Shown here in pieces: positions 10,193-18,789 of a stretch of 47,107 nt of DNA. The notes under the pieces are model-generated. The model saw only the letters and a program-made list of their open reading frames with translations. It did not search any database and had not been told where the DNA came from. Origin of the DNA: JBAWAP01 sp049589355 (lineage in GTDB: Bacteria; Chloroflexota; Anaerolineae; VGOG01); NCBI GenBank assembly GCA_049589355.1, contig JBAWAP010000083.1, forward strand, positions 1 through 47,107. The letters run 5' to 3'. Position 1 is the stretch's first letter. Each line of letters starts with the position of its first letter. The translations under genes were made by a program, and so were the position numbers.

Positions 10193-10789
10193 ATGGTGTC
10201 TAACTCGAACAAAGGGCAAGCAGGTCTCGAGAACTGGCGCTTTTTGTCCACGCAGGAAGTGGCTAAGATATTGGGTGTGCGGGTGGAGACTGTGCGCAAC
10301 TATATTAAACGCGGTAAACTGCCGGCTGTGAAGTTGGGGCGGGATTACAAGATCGCTCAGCGCGATTTAGAAGAGTTTTTGACGCCCGAAGCAAGGAGGG
10401 AAGGAGTATCGTATAGCTTGAGGGATACGGGAAGGGCTCGGAAAGTCAAGGGGGTGAGGGAAACGGTGAGCCTGGCGACGATGCCAGGCGAAAAGCTGCC
10501 AGCAGCACGAGAGGGTCTGGATGTGTGGGGTATTGCTCAACAGTTGGTTGAGGCGGGTGAGGTCAGTGAGCTCGAGGCTGGACGAAGGGCCGAGGAGTTG
10601 CTGGCAGAAATCCAAGAGATCACGCACCAACTGCAGACGGAAAAGCCGCCTTACCCTCCGGGGGAAACCGCACAGGCCCAGCGCGAGATGGACGAGATTC
10701 GGGCGATGTTGAGCGCGAATCCGCCATATCCGACCATCAAGGAATTCATGGAATCCGGCCGTGGCAGAGGGGCGTATGATCCTGATTGA
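10193..10789 (+). CDS. Excisionase/MerR-type helix-turn-helix protein, probable antitoxin or regulator of adjacent PIN protein
   Basis: 198 residues from ATG 10193 (GAGG upstream). Residues ~15-60 form a winged HTH of the excisionase/MerR class: LSTQEVAKILGVRVETVRNYIKRG followed by KLPAVKLGRDYKI and EEFL. The remainder is charged and Pro-containing with no motif I recognise. Its 3' end overlaps the PIN gene by 14 bp in another frame. The arrangement (DNA-binding protein first, PIN protein second, overlapping) resembles toxin-antitoxin operons; the pairing is an inference. Confidence 0.72.
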   Translation: MVSNSNKGQAGLENWRFLSTQEVAKILGVRVETVRNYIKRGKLPAVKLGRDYKIAQRDLEEFLTPEARREGVSYSLRDTGRARKVKGVRETVSLATMPGEKLPAAREGLDVWGIAQQLVEAGEVSELEAGRRAEELLAEIQEITHQLQTEKPPYPPGETAQAQREMDEIRAMLSANPPYPTIKEFMESGRGRGAYDPD

Positions 10790-11240
10790 TTCCGATGTCT
10801 ACGCTATTGACATCATGTATCCGCGCGATCCAAGGTATGCCTCAAACTCGGACTTTTTGGTGAGTGTTGCCGATGAATCAAAAGGGACGACGATTTTCAA
10901 CGTCCTCGAAATCTGTGGAAAGGCCTCCTTCATCCTGCCGCGGGACAAATTGCTGAAACTGTATCGAAGCTTCGCCAAGGACTATGCCGTAGTCGTCCTG
11001 TGGCCGAAAACCGGTGTCATGTTGGCCGCCGATTTCCTAACCCAGTGGGTCGTGGCCAGGAGTATAGCCAAAATGATGAGCAAGATGGCATTTCTGGATG
11101 CTCTAATCCTCTGTGTAGCCGAAGAGCATCCCGAGGTGGATACCTTCATTACTTGGAATGCGCGGCATTTCAAGGGCAAGACGTCGCTTCTTGCGCAGAC
11201 GCCAAGGGAGTATCTCGAATGGCTAAATCATCTGATATGA
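10776..11240 (+). CDS. PIN-like domain protein (possible toxin)
   Basis: 154 residues from ATG 10776 (a GTG at 10761 adds five residues). The N-terminal strand MILIDSDVYAIDIMY carries the first PIN aspartate; a later MAFLDALILCVAEE and TFITWNARHFKGKT match the third acidic position and the C-terminal strand of the fold. It overlaps the HTH gene by 14 bp upstream and mutS by 22 bp downstream. Function probably RNA cleavage under control of the HTH partner; the overall divergence keeps confidence moderate. Confidence 0.65.
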   Translation: MILIDSDVYAIDIMYPRDPRYASNSDFLVSVADESKGTTIFNVLEICGKASFILPRDKLLKLYRSFAKDYAVVVLWPKTGVMLAADFLTQWVVARSIAKMMSKMAFLDALILCVAEEHPEVDTFITWNARHFKGKTSLLAQTPREYLEWLNHLI

Positions 11241-13828
11241 CCCCCGTTCGCCGCCAATATCTGCAGATCAAGAAGCAGTACCACGACACCATCGTCCTCT
11301 TCCGTCTGGGGGATTTCTACGAGACCTTCGACGAGGACGCGAAGATTGTCGCCAAGGTCTGCGACATCGTCCTCACCTCGCGGCCGGTGGGGAAAGATCA
11401 ACGGGTGCCCCTGGCCGGGGTGCCCTATCACGCTGTCGAGAGCTACATCGCCAAGCTCATCAAGGCGGGACACAAGGTGGCCATCGTGGAGCAGATGGGC
11501 GACCAGCCCGTGCGGGGGCTGGTGCCCCGCGAGGTGATACGGGTGGTCACACCGGGCACGGTGGTGGAACCGACGCTGCTGGAAGAAAAGCGCAACAACT
11601 ACCTCGCCGCTCTGATAATAGAAGACAACAGGGCAGGCATCGCCTACGCCGACATCACCACGGGTGAGTTCGCTACCACCCAACTCTCAGGAGACAACGT
11701 TGAACAGATAGCAGCGGAGGAGCTAGAGAGGCTGCGCCCAGCCGAGTGCTTGATCCAAGATACCTCCGATCTACCAATTTACCGATCTACCAATTTACCA
11801 ATCTACCAATCTACCAAATACGAGAGTTGGCGCTTCGAGCTAGGCAACGCTCGCCAGGCTCTCCTCGATCACTTTGAGGTGGCCTCACTAGCTGGTTACG
11901 GCTGCGAGGGGTTGCCCCTGGCGGTGCGGGCTGCTGGGGCCATCGTCCAGTACCTGCGGGAGACACAGAAGGCGGCCCTGGCCCAACTGAGCGATCTGCA
12001 GACCTATTCCACCAGCGAGTACATGACGCTCGATGCATCCACAAGGCGAAATCTGGAACTGACCCAGACCATCCGCACCGGCTCGGTCAAGGGTTCGCTG
12101 CTGGGCGTGCTGGACGCCACAGTCACGGCCATGGGCGGACGACTGCTTCGCCAGTGGCTCAACCAGCCGTTGCTGGATGTGGATAAACTGGAGCAGCGGC
12201 TAGACGCCGTGGAGGCCCTCTATCGGGATACACCGACTCGAACGCGGGTGATGGCCCTTCTCAAGGAATTGGCCGATCTGGAGAGGCTAACCAGCCGGGC
12301 AGCGCAGCGCATCGCGGTGCCGAGGGACCTGGTGGGGATTCGCAAGAGCCTGGAGAAGGTGCCGCAAATTCGAGAAGCGTTATCGCAGCTCAAGGGGTTT
12401 GAGGATGGCCATCCCCTGCAGGCCTTGCTCTCCCAGTTGAATCCCTGTGAGGAGGTGGCCTCTCTCATCGGGGAGGCCATCGTGGATGACCCGCCGGCTA
12501 CGCTAGCTAGCGGCGGGGTGATCAAGCCCGGCTTCTCGGCGGAGCTGGATAGCATCGCCACCGCCTCCAGAGACGCCAAACGCTGGGTAGCCAATTTAGA
12601 GCAGACTGAGCGGAAGCGAACGGGCATCAAATCCCTCAAAGTAGGCTACAACAAGGTCTTCGGTTACTACATCGAGGTAACCAAATCCAACCTGGATGCC
12701 GTGCCCGAGGAGTACATCCGCAAGCAGACCCTGGTCAACGCCGAGCGATTTATCACCCCGGAGCTCAAGGAGTACGAATCGCTGATCCTGAACGCCCAGG
12801 AGCGCATTCTGGACATCGAAACCCGACTCTTCCGCGAGGTCTGCGATCAGGTGGCTGCCGCGGCTGAACGGCTGCTTTCCACCGCCCGTGCCCTGGCCCA
12901 CCTGGACGTCTACGCGGCCCTGGCCGAAGTAGCCATCCGCAACAACTACGTCCGCCCCGTCCTGACCGATGGGGATGAGATCGAAATCGTAGCTAGCCGC
13001 CACCCGGTAGTGGAACTCACCCGGCGGGAGGAGCCCTTCGTGCCCAACGATGCCCGGCTCTCCCAGGAGGAGATGATTCTGGTCATCACCGGCCCGAACA
13101 TGTCCGGCAAGTCCACTTATCTCCGCCAGGTGGCCCTCATCGTCCTGATGGCCCAGGTGGGCTCCTTCGTCCCCGCCGACGAGGCCAGGCTGGGGCTGGT
13201 GGATCGCATCTTCACCCGCATCGGCGCTCAGGATGAGATCTGGGCTGGCCAGTCAACCTTCATGGTGGAGATGATCGAGATGGCCAACATCCTCCACCAC
13301 GCGACCAACCGCAGCCTGCTCATTTTGGACGAGATCGGGCGGGGCACCAGCACTTACGACGGCATGTCCATCGCCTGGGCGGTGGTGGAGTACATCCACA
13401 ACCACCCCCGGCTCAGGGCCAAGACCCTCTACGCCACCCACTACCACGAGCTGACGGAGCTGGCCAGCCTCCTGCCCCGGGTGCGCAACTACAACGTAGC
13501 CGTAGCCGAGGAGGGCGACAAGGTCATCTTCCTGCACAAAATCGTCCCCGGTGGTGCTGATCGCAGCTACGGCATCCACGTGGCCCAGTTGGCGGGCTTG
13601 CCTAAGACCGTCATCCACCGTGCCCAGGAGATACTGGAGGAACTGGAGCGTGATTCCCAGAGAGCCCCTATAAGGCCCCACCGCATCGCCGAAATCCGTC
13701 AACTCGCCCTCTTCCCCGAGACCAGCCCCATCATCGAGGAACTGAAGAAACTGGATATGGAGTCCATGACCCCGCTGGAAGCGCTCAATAGGCTGTACGA
13801 GTTGCAGCGGAAGGTGGGGAGTGGTTGA
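11219..13828 (+). CDS. mutS: DNA mismatch repair protein MutS
   Basis: Recognises mismatches and starts repair as an ATP-dependent clamp. 869 residues from ATG 11219 (AGGGAG eight bases upstream), with the start inside the PIN gene. Seen: mismatch-binding F-Y-E in LGDFYETF near residue 28, connector and lever domains, Walker A GPNMSGKSTYLR, Walker B LLILDEIGRGTSTYDG, and the C-terminal ATHYHELTELA. A tandem repeat of CTACCAATTTAC units at 11766-11820 inserts IYRSTNLPIYQST in the connector region. The frame opens further upstream at 11000, but that part overlaps the PIN gene fully and has no MutS similarity. Confidence 0.97.
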   Translation: MAKSSDMTPVRRQYLQIKKQYHDTIVLFRLGDFYETFDEDAKIVAKVCDIVLTSRPVGKDQRVPLAGVPYHAVESYIAKLIKAGHKVAIVEQMGDQPVRGLVPREVIRVVTPGTVVEPTLLEEKRNNYLAALIIEDNRAGIAYADITTGEFATTQLSGDNVEQIAAEELERLRPAECLIQDTSDLPIYRSTNLPIYQSTKYESWRFELGNARQALLDHFEVASLAGYGCEGLPLAVRAAGAIVQYLRETQKAALAQLSDLQTYSTSEYMTLDASTRRNLELTQTIRTGSVKGSLLGVLDATVTAMGGRLLRQWLNQPLLDVDKLEQRLDAVEALYRDTPTRTRVMALLKELADLERLTSRAAQRIAVPRDLVGIRKSLEKVPQIREALSQLKGFEDGHPLQALLSQLNPCEEVASLIGEAIVDDPPATLASGGVIKPGFSAELDSIATASRDAKRWVANLEQTERKRTGIKSLKVGYNKVFGYYIEVTKSNLDAVPEEYIRKQTLVNAERFITPELKEYESLILNAQERILDIETRLFREVCDQVAAAAERLLSTARALAHLDVYAALAEVAIRNNYVRPVLTDGDEIEIVASRHPVVELTRREEPFVPNDARLSQEEMILVITGPNMSGKSTYLRQVALIVLMAQVGSFVPADEARLGLVDRIFTRIGAQDEIWAGQSTFMVEMIEMANILHHATNRSLLILDEIGRGTSTYDGMSIAWAVVEYIHNHPRLRAKTLYATHYHELTELASLLPRVRNYNVAVAEEGDKVIFLHKIVPGGADRSYGIHVAQLAGLPKTVIHRAQEILEELERDSQRAPIRPHRIAEIRQLALFPETSPIIEELKKLDMESMTPLEALNRLYELQRKVGSG
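11766..11820 (+). repeat. Tandem repeat inside mutS
   Basis: Five imperfect copies of an about 9-12 bp unit (CTACCAAT with TTAC or CTAC) giving the peptide IYRSTNLPIYQST. Its AT-rich base use differs from the surrounding GC-rich gene. Confidence 0.75.
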
Positions 13829-13943
13829 AAGCGGATTTACCGCTTTGAAGTCGTCCGCGTCAGCGGGCGCTAGTGTTGGCATTTGACAAGGGATTGGATT
13901 GAGATTCGTCTATTTCCACCGGATAGTTTAGAGAGGTAATCCA

Positions 13944-16900
13944 TTGCTTTACTCAATTGTGCGAAGGGTTCACAGGATAGCTGAGACAGCAGGCTCGGAA
14001 GCAAAGCTGCAAATTGGACTGGAACCGCTATTGAAAGAACTTCTTGCAGAGCATGATATCCCATACGATCCGGCTGTCAACGAGACGCTTCGCAAACTGG
14101 GTTACTCCCAAGTAAGTTCAGACCGACCTGACAGCTTGTTTGGATACGTTGTGTTGGATTATAAGGATCCGGGTACTCTAGCTGTGCCACAGAAACTCGC
14201 TGATGCAAAAGAGCAAATTGAGCGCTACTTGAACACGGTCACCGGTGGCGGCCCGTCATTCAATCCAGAAGAGTGTGTCAAATGGGCTGGTATCCTATGG
14301 GATGGCTTTCACCTGGCATTCTGTCACTCTGCTGGATTGGCGTGGACTTGGTCTAAAACGCACGAAACGTCTGAAGCTTCTCTCTTGTCGCTGGTACAAA
14401 TTTACCGGTCACTTGGGCGGTTGCCGCTCACCGCCACTCTATTGACAAAGTACTTTGGCAAGAATTCTGATGTAGCCAAAGATGTTTTACCAGTGATGTG
14501 TAGCCATCTATCAAAGCCGAAACATCGAACAACTATGCTCTTCCACGAGTGGAAACGATTGTTTCAGCAAGTATCCACATATGGCTTGTCTCAATTGCCG
14601 TCACTCAAAGACTGGGCTCGACGCAATGGCATTGCCACACAGGACGCTTCGCAGATCCTGTTCGCAATGCACACCTACTACAGCTTGGTCGTGAAGCTTC
14701 TCACGGCCGAACTACTGGCAGCGACTCAGACCACTTCACAATCATCACTGGTGGACGCTATTGCGAATGCCCCCGATGACGAGAGCCTCTACAGGGAACT
14801 CGGCAGACTTGAAGACGGTAAGTTCTACAGGAATTATCGCATCAGCAATTTCCTGGAGGGCGACTTCTTTAGCTGGTACACCAACGAGGAGTCACCCCAA
14901 TTGGCCGAGAGTCTGCGAACTTTGGTACGCACATTCCAGGGCTTCGAACCAGCTACCGCCAAACTCAAACCCGAAATCATCAAAGACCTTCTCAAAGAGT
15001 TCTACTCGAGCTTAGTGGATGAACAGATTCGACATGATTTGGGTGAATACTACACGCCTGACTGGTTAACCGAATACGTTGTGGATAGGGTGGGATACAA
15101 TGGCGAGCCTGGCAAGATCGTTGTTGATCCAGCATGTGGCTCAGGCACTTTCCTCGTAGAGTGTATTGGTCGGCTACGAGCAAGATGTGATGAGGCTGGA
15201 TTATCACCCTTACAAACTCTCGAAATGGTTTTGCATTGCATTCGCGGACTCGATCTGAACCCCCTCGCTGTTATTTCGGCGCGCGCCAACTATATCCTCT
15301 CGGTAGCTGATCTGGTCTTTGCATTAGGGCACGATGTAGAGATACCAGTATACCTCGCAGATAGTATCAACGTCCCAGTTGAGAAGCCCGGCGGCATACT
15401 GGAGTATACGCTCGACACCGAGGTTGGAGACATCAGGTTGGAGATTCCTCTCCGACTGGTTCGCGCACAGGTGCTGGGGAGAATCTTGCTGAAGTGTGAG
15501 GATGATATAGAATGCAATCGCAGTTCGCAGCAGTTCTTGGCTGGGCTCAAGCGTGACCAGGAACTCAATGATCTCTTGGACACGCCGGCAGGGAAGCACT
15601 TGGCTAACTTCTACGAGGCGATTCAAGGACTCCATAACAGGAAACCACCATGGGATACTATTTGGTGTCGGATCGTTAAGAACAATTTCTCACCAAAAGG
15701 CTTCGAGGATCAGGTAGACTATATCGTGGGCAATCCACCGTGGGTAAGGTGGAGCCGGTTGCCTGAGCCGTACCGGAAGCGGGTAAAACGCTTCTGCGAC
15801 TATTACGGCCTCGTATCGGGACGCGGTTATACAGGTGGAATCGAGAGTGACATCTCGACGGTACTTACGTTTAGCGCCGTTGACCACTGGTTGCGAATCG
15901 GTGGGCGCATAGGCTTCTTGATTACTTCGACTGTATTCAAGTCGGACTCGGCGACAGGATTCAGACTCGGCAGCCTCCCAGATTCGTCGGGCGTGCGCAT
16001 AGATCAAATTGAGGATCTCACGGCTATCCAGCCGTTCCCTGATGCATCAAATGAGACAGCCATTTACATAGCAACTAAGGTGGAATCAACTGCTGAAGCA
16101 GAGTTCTCCGAAGTTCCCTGCCGTGTATGGAGTCCCAAGAAATCTACACGGATCAATCCGTCGTTATTGCTCGTTGAAGTCTTGGAACAGGTATCATTTG
16201 CCGATGGCGAAGCGTGTCCTGTAGCTGAGTTTGGATCACCACTATTCATGGGCAAGAAGGCAGACTATGACGAAGTAGCAGTACTTCGAGGCAAATCGGA
16301 GTATCTGTCGCAAGCGCACCGGGGAACAGTATCAGACTTGGCTCGGGTGTTCTGGGTGGGGGTCGAGAGATATTCGCCAGAGACCAATCTTGCGTTGATT
16401 CGAACGTTGCGGGAGGATGAACTTCCAAGAGCTAGGTTGGTTGATCCGACAGAGGGAACATGGATAGAGGCAGATGTCCTGTTTCCGCTACTTCGCGGGA
16501 GAGAAATAGGTCGGTATTGCACGAAGTTAGCAGGCTGGTACCAAATTGTTCCCAATCGACATTACGCCAAATTCGAGACCGAGGAGGAGTTTGCAGAAAA
16601 GTGCCCTGCAACCTATTCTTATCTGCTCAACTACGCTGATCTGCTCTCAGAACGCTCAACCTACAAGAGGTACCAGGAAGGGCTTCCTATATACAGCATT
16701 TTCTGCGTGGGCGAGTACAGTTTTCATCCCTACAAGGTTATCTGGCTTGAGCAACAGAACCCCGAAACCTTCCGAGCAGCGGTTGTAACTGAAGCCGTGA
16801 ATTCAATTGTTCCGAACAAGGTGATTGTCCCTGACCACAAGGTCTATTTGACTACTGTGGATAGCCTTGACGAAGCACATTATCTCTGCGCTTTCTTGAA

Positions 16901-17141
16901 TTCCCATCCCGTGCGGACATGGCTTGGAGGATTTCTGATCGGAAAGCAAATCGGGACTGCTATATTTGAGTACATGCACGTTCCAAGATACAATACCCAG
17001 GACTCCGACCATCAACGGCTAGTCGAAATCTCTGTGGCTGCACATAGAGAAAGAATGGGAACAAGGAGCAAGAAACACCTCTCAGGGAAACTTGAGCGAG
17101 AACTTGAGCGGCTGGTCAGGAAGATTGCTCAAACAGGCTGA
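13944..17141 (+). CDS. Type IIG-like restriction endonuclease / N6-adenine DNA methyltransferase
   Basis: 1065 residues, TTG start at 13944 with GAGAGG upstream. N-terminal nuclease candidate: P62-D63 followed by L-D72-Y-K74 in GYVVLDYKDPG, a PD-(D/E)xK pattern. Methyltransferase core: YYTPDWLTEYVV, motif I DPACGSGTFLVE near residue 394, DLNPLAVISARANYI, and motif IV NPPW near residue 597. The C-terminal ~350 residues have the look of a target-recognition domain (LLRGREIGRY, AFLNSHPVRTWL). This order matches Eco57I-type enzymes that cut and methylate with one polypeptide. No separate restriction, specificity or BREX genes flank it. Its more AT-rich codon use than neighbouring mutS and the lipid kinase suggests horizontal acquisition. 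Confidence 0.85.
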   Translation: MLYSIVRRVHRIAETAGSEAKLQIGLEPLLKELLAEHDIPYDPAVNETLRKLGYSQVSSDRPDSLFGYVVLDYKDPGTLAVPQKLADAKEQIERYLNTVTGGGPSFNPEECVKWAGILWDGFHLAFCHSAGLAWTWSKTHETSEASLLSLVQIYRSLGRLPLTATLLTKYFGKNSDVAKDVLPVMCSHLSKPKHRTTMLFHEWKRLFQQVSTYGLSQLPSLKDWARRNGIATQDASQILFAMHTYYSLVVKLLTAELLAATQTTSQSSLVDAIANAPDDESLYRELGRLEDGKFYRNYRISNFLEGDFFSWYTNEESPQLAESLRTLVRTFQGFEPATAKLKPEIIKDLLKEFYSSLVDEQIRHDLGEYYTPDWLTEYVVDRVGYNGEPGKIVVDPACGSGTFLVECIGRLRARCDEAGLSPLQTLEMVLHCIRGLDLNPLAVISARANYILSVADLVFALGHDVEIPVYLADSINVPVEKPGGILEYTLDTEVGDIRLEIPLRLVRAQVLGRILLKCEDDIECNRSSQQFLAGLKRDQELNDLLDTPAGKHLANFYEAIQGLHNRKPPWDTIWCRIVKNNFSPKGFEDQVDYIVGNPPWVRWSRLPEPYRKRVKRFCDYYGLVSGRGYTGGIESDISTVLTFSAVDHWLRIGGRIGFLITSTVFKSDSATGFRLGSLPDSSGVRIDQIEDLTAIQPFPDASNETAIYIATKVESTAEAEFSEVPCRVWSPKKSTRINPSLLLVEVLEQVSFADGEACPVAEFGSPLFMGKKADYDEVAVLRGKSEYLSQAHRGTVSDLARVFWVGVERYSPETNLALIRTLREDELPRARLVDPTEGTWIEADVLFPLLRGREIGRYCTKLAGWYQIVPNRHYAKFETEEEFAEKCPATYSYLLNYADLLSERSTYKRYQEGLPIYSIFCVGEYSFHPYKVIWLEQQNPETFRAAVVTEAVNSIVPNKVIVPDHKVYLTTVDSLDEAHYLCAFLNSHPVRTWLGGFLIGKQIGTAIFEYMHVPRYNTQDSDHQRLVEISVAAHRERMGTRSKKHLSGKLERELERLVRKIAQTG

Positions 17142-17188
17142 CCGCTTCACTGAGAGCCCAGACCACATACCGTACATCAGGAGGGGCA

Positions 17189-18124
17189 ATGCCCACGATC
17201 AAAGTGATTCTCAACCCCGTCTCAGGGCGGGGAGCTGGCCAACGGACGGCGGAGGTTGTCCGTCAGACGCTGACGGAAGCGCAAGCGACTTTCGAGATTG
17301 TCGAGACGACGGAACAACGCTCGGCTATGACTCAAGCCACGCAGGCGGTGCGGGAAGGATGGGAGATCATTGCCGCTGTGGGCGGCGATGGCTTGGCCAA
17401 TGAGGTGCTCAACGGCATCATCGAAGCCAACCTGGGCACACCGGCCTGGGAGGCTGGAGAGCCCGCCGCCGGTGCCTTGGGCCTCATCCCTATTGGCACG
17501 GGCAACGACTTCGCCTGGTGCATGGGCGTGCCCATTGGCGACGCGGCTGCCGCCTGCCGCGTGCTGGCCGCCGGGAAGACGCGGGTGGTGGACGTCGGCC
17601 GCGTGGAGGATGAGCTGGGGAACGTGCGCTACTTCTGCAACAACTTCGGCGCGGGCTTCGACGCCGCGACCACGGTGGAAAGCTACAAGCTGCGCTACCT
17701 GCGCGGGTCTCTGGTCTTCCTGGTGGCGGTACTGAAAACCATCTTTCTGTACTACAAAGCGCCTATGGTGACGGTGCGTTACGACGAACAGGAGAGGGTG
17801 TTGCCGTTGTTGATGGTCTCCGTGGCCAATGGCCGCCGCACGGGGGGCATGTTCATGATCGCCCCCCAGGCGCTGCAGGACGACGGCCTGCTGGACGTGA
17901 CGCTGGCCCGTCAGGTGAGCCAACTGGGCATCTTTCGCCTGCTCCCCTACTTCATCCGTGGCACCCACGCCACGCAGCCGACGGTGACGGTGGACCGGAC
18001 GGCGCACATTGTCGTCGCCTCGGAACAGGGTTTGCCGGTGCACGTGGATGGGGAGATCATGCGCACCGATGCCCACCGGCTGGAGGTGAGCGCTCTGCCG
18101 TGCCGTCTACGGGTGGTGTGTTAA
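17189..18124 (+). CDS. Diacylglycerol/sphingoid lipid kinase family protein
   Basis: 311 residues, ATG 17189 after AGGAGG. DAGK catalytic signatures: ILNPVSGRG at the N-terminus (phosphate-binding), AVGGDGLANEVLNG near residue 66, and PIGTGNDFAW. The C-terminal all-beta half includes NNFGAGFDA and DDGLLDVTL and ends with HVDGEIM. Family members phosphorylate diacylglycerol, undecaprenol or sphingoid lipids at the membrane. Its stop overlaps the start of a PlsY-like acyltransferase by one base (TAATG), so the pair likely acts in phosphatidic acid or phospholipid synthesis and recycling. Confidence 0.9.
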   Translation: MPTIKVILNPVSGRGAGQRTAEVVRQTLTEAQATFEIVETTEQRSAMTQATQAVREGWEIIAAVGGDGLANEVLNGIIEANLGTPAWEAGEPAAGALGLIPIGTGNDFAWCMGVPIGDAAAACRVLAAGKTRVVDVGRVEDELGNVRYFCNNFGAGFDAATTVESYKLRYLRGSLVFLVAVLKTIFLYYKAPMVTVRYDEQERVLPLLMVSVANGRRTGGMFMIAPQALQDDGLLDVTLARQVSQLGIFRLLPYFIRGTHATQPTVTVDRTAHIVVASEQGLPVHVDGEIMRTDAHRLEVSALPCRLRVVC

Positions 18125-18720
18125 TGTTGATAGGCCGTCTGCTCATTGCTACTGCGCTAGGCTACATCGTCGGCGCTTTTCCCACCGGCGTGCTGGTGAC
18201 CCGGCTGCTGGGGAAACCAGACGTGCGCTTAAGCGGTAGTGGTCACACAGGTGGGCTCAACGTCTATCGCCTGGCTGGCCTTGCCTGGGGTGTGGTCACC
18301 ATGCTGGTGGACGTGAGCAAGGGAGCGCTGGCTGCCTGGTTGGCGCTGAGGTTGACGGGGACCCCGTGGGCGTTGCCAGCAGCAGGCGTGGGCGCCGTGG
18401 CCGGTCACTGCTGGTCGGCCTACGTTGGATTCGCCGGGGGGATGGGGCTGAGCGCGCTGGGGGGACTGTTCCTGTGGCAGCAGCCACTGGTAGTGCCCAT
18501 TGCCGCGGTTCTGTGGGGACTCGGCTACCTCCTGCTGCGCAACAGCCCGCGGGCAGTGATGATCATGGGCGTGCTGATGGTGCCTATCTTCTGGCTGCTG
18601 GGGAACTTCGGCTACGCATCGCCGGAAGCAGTGGTGCTGGGCATTGGCGGAGTGGGCGTGATCTTCATCCGTCACCTCACTCAACTGCATGTTTACGACC
18701 AGCGAGGAGCGGCTGAGTAA
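18124..18720 (+). CDS. PlsY-like glycerol-3-phosphate acyltransferase (divergent)
   Basis: 198-residue polytopic membrane protein. The PlsY pattern is recognisable: a first helix with GYIVGAFPTGVLVTRLLG, then GSGHTGGLNVYRLAG in place of the usual GNIGATNVLR, then DVSKGALAAWLA, and AGHCWSAYVGFAGGMGLS in place of GHxFPvfLgFkGGKGVA. Catalytic-loop Asn-Val-Tyr-Arg and the Gly-rich third motif are kept, but the second Lys of the third motif is replaced by Met. PlsY uses acyl-phosphate to acylate glycerol-3-phosphate. The substitutions mean substrate choice could differ. Coupled translationally to the upstream lipid kinase. Confidence 0.8.
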   Translation: MLIGRLLIATALGYIVGAFPTGVLVTRLLGKPDVRLSGSGHTGGLNVYRLAGLAWGVVTMLVDVSKGALAAWLALRLTGTPWALPAAGVGAVAGHCWSAYVGFAGGMGLSALGGLFLWQQPLVVPIAAVLWGLGYLLLRNSPRAVMIMGVLMVPIFWLLGNFGYASPEAVVLGIGGVGVIFIRHLTQLHVYDQRGAAE

Positions 18721-18789
18721 CGGGAGCGTTGTTTCACAGCAAAGCTGAAGTTTTGCTTCAGTGGGTAATCGTTAGAAAGGAGAAACAGG

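Noticed and set aside
11000..11218. N-terminal extension of MutS
   Set aside because: It lies inside the PIN gene in another frame and shows no MutS-like sequence; the ATG at 11219 has a good ribosome site.
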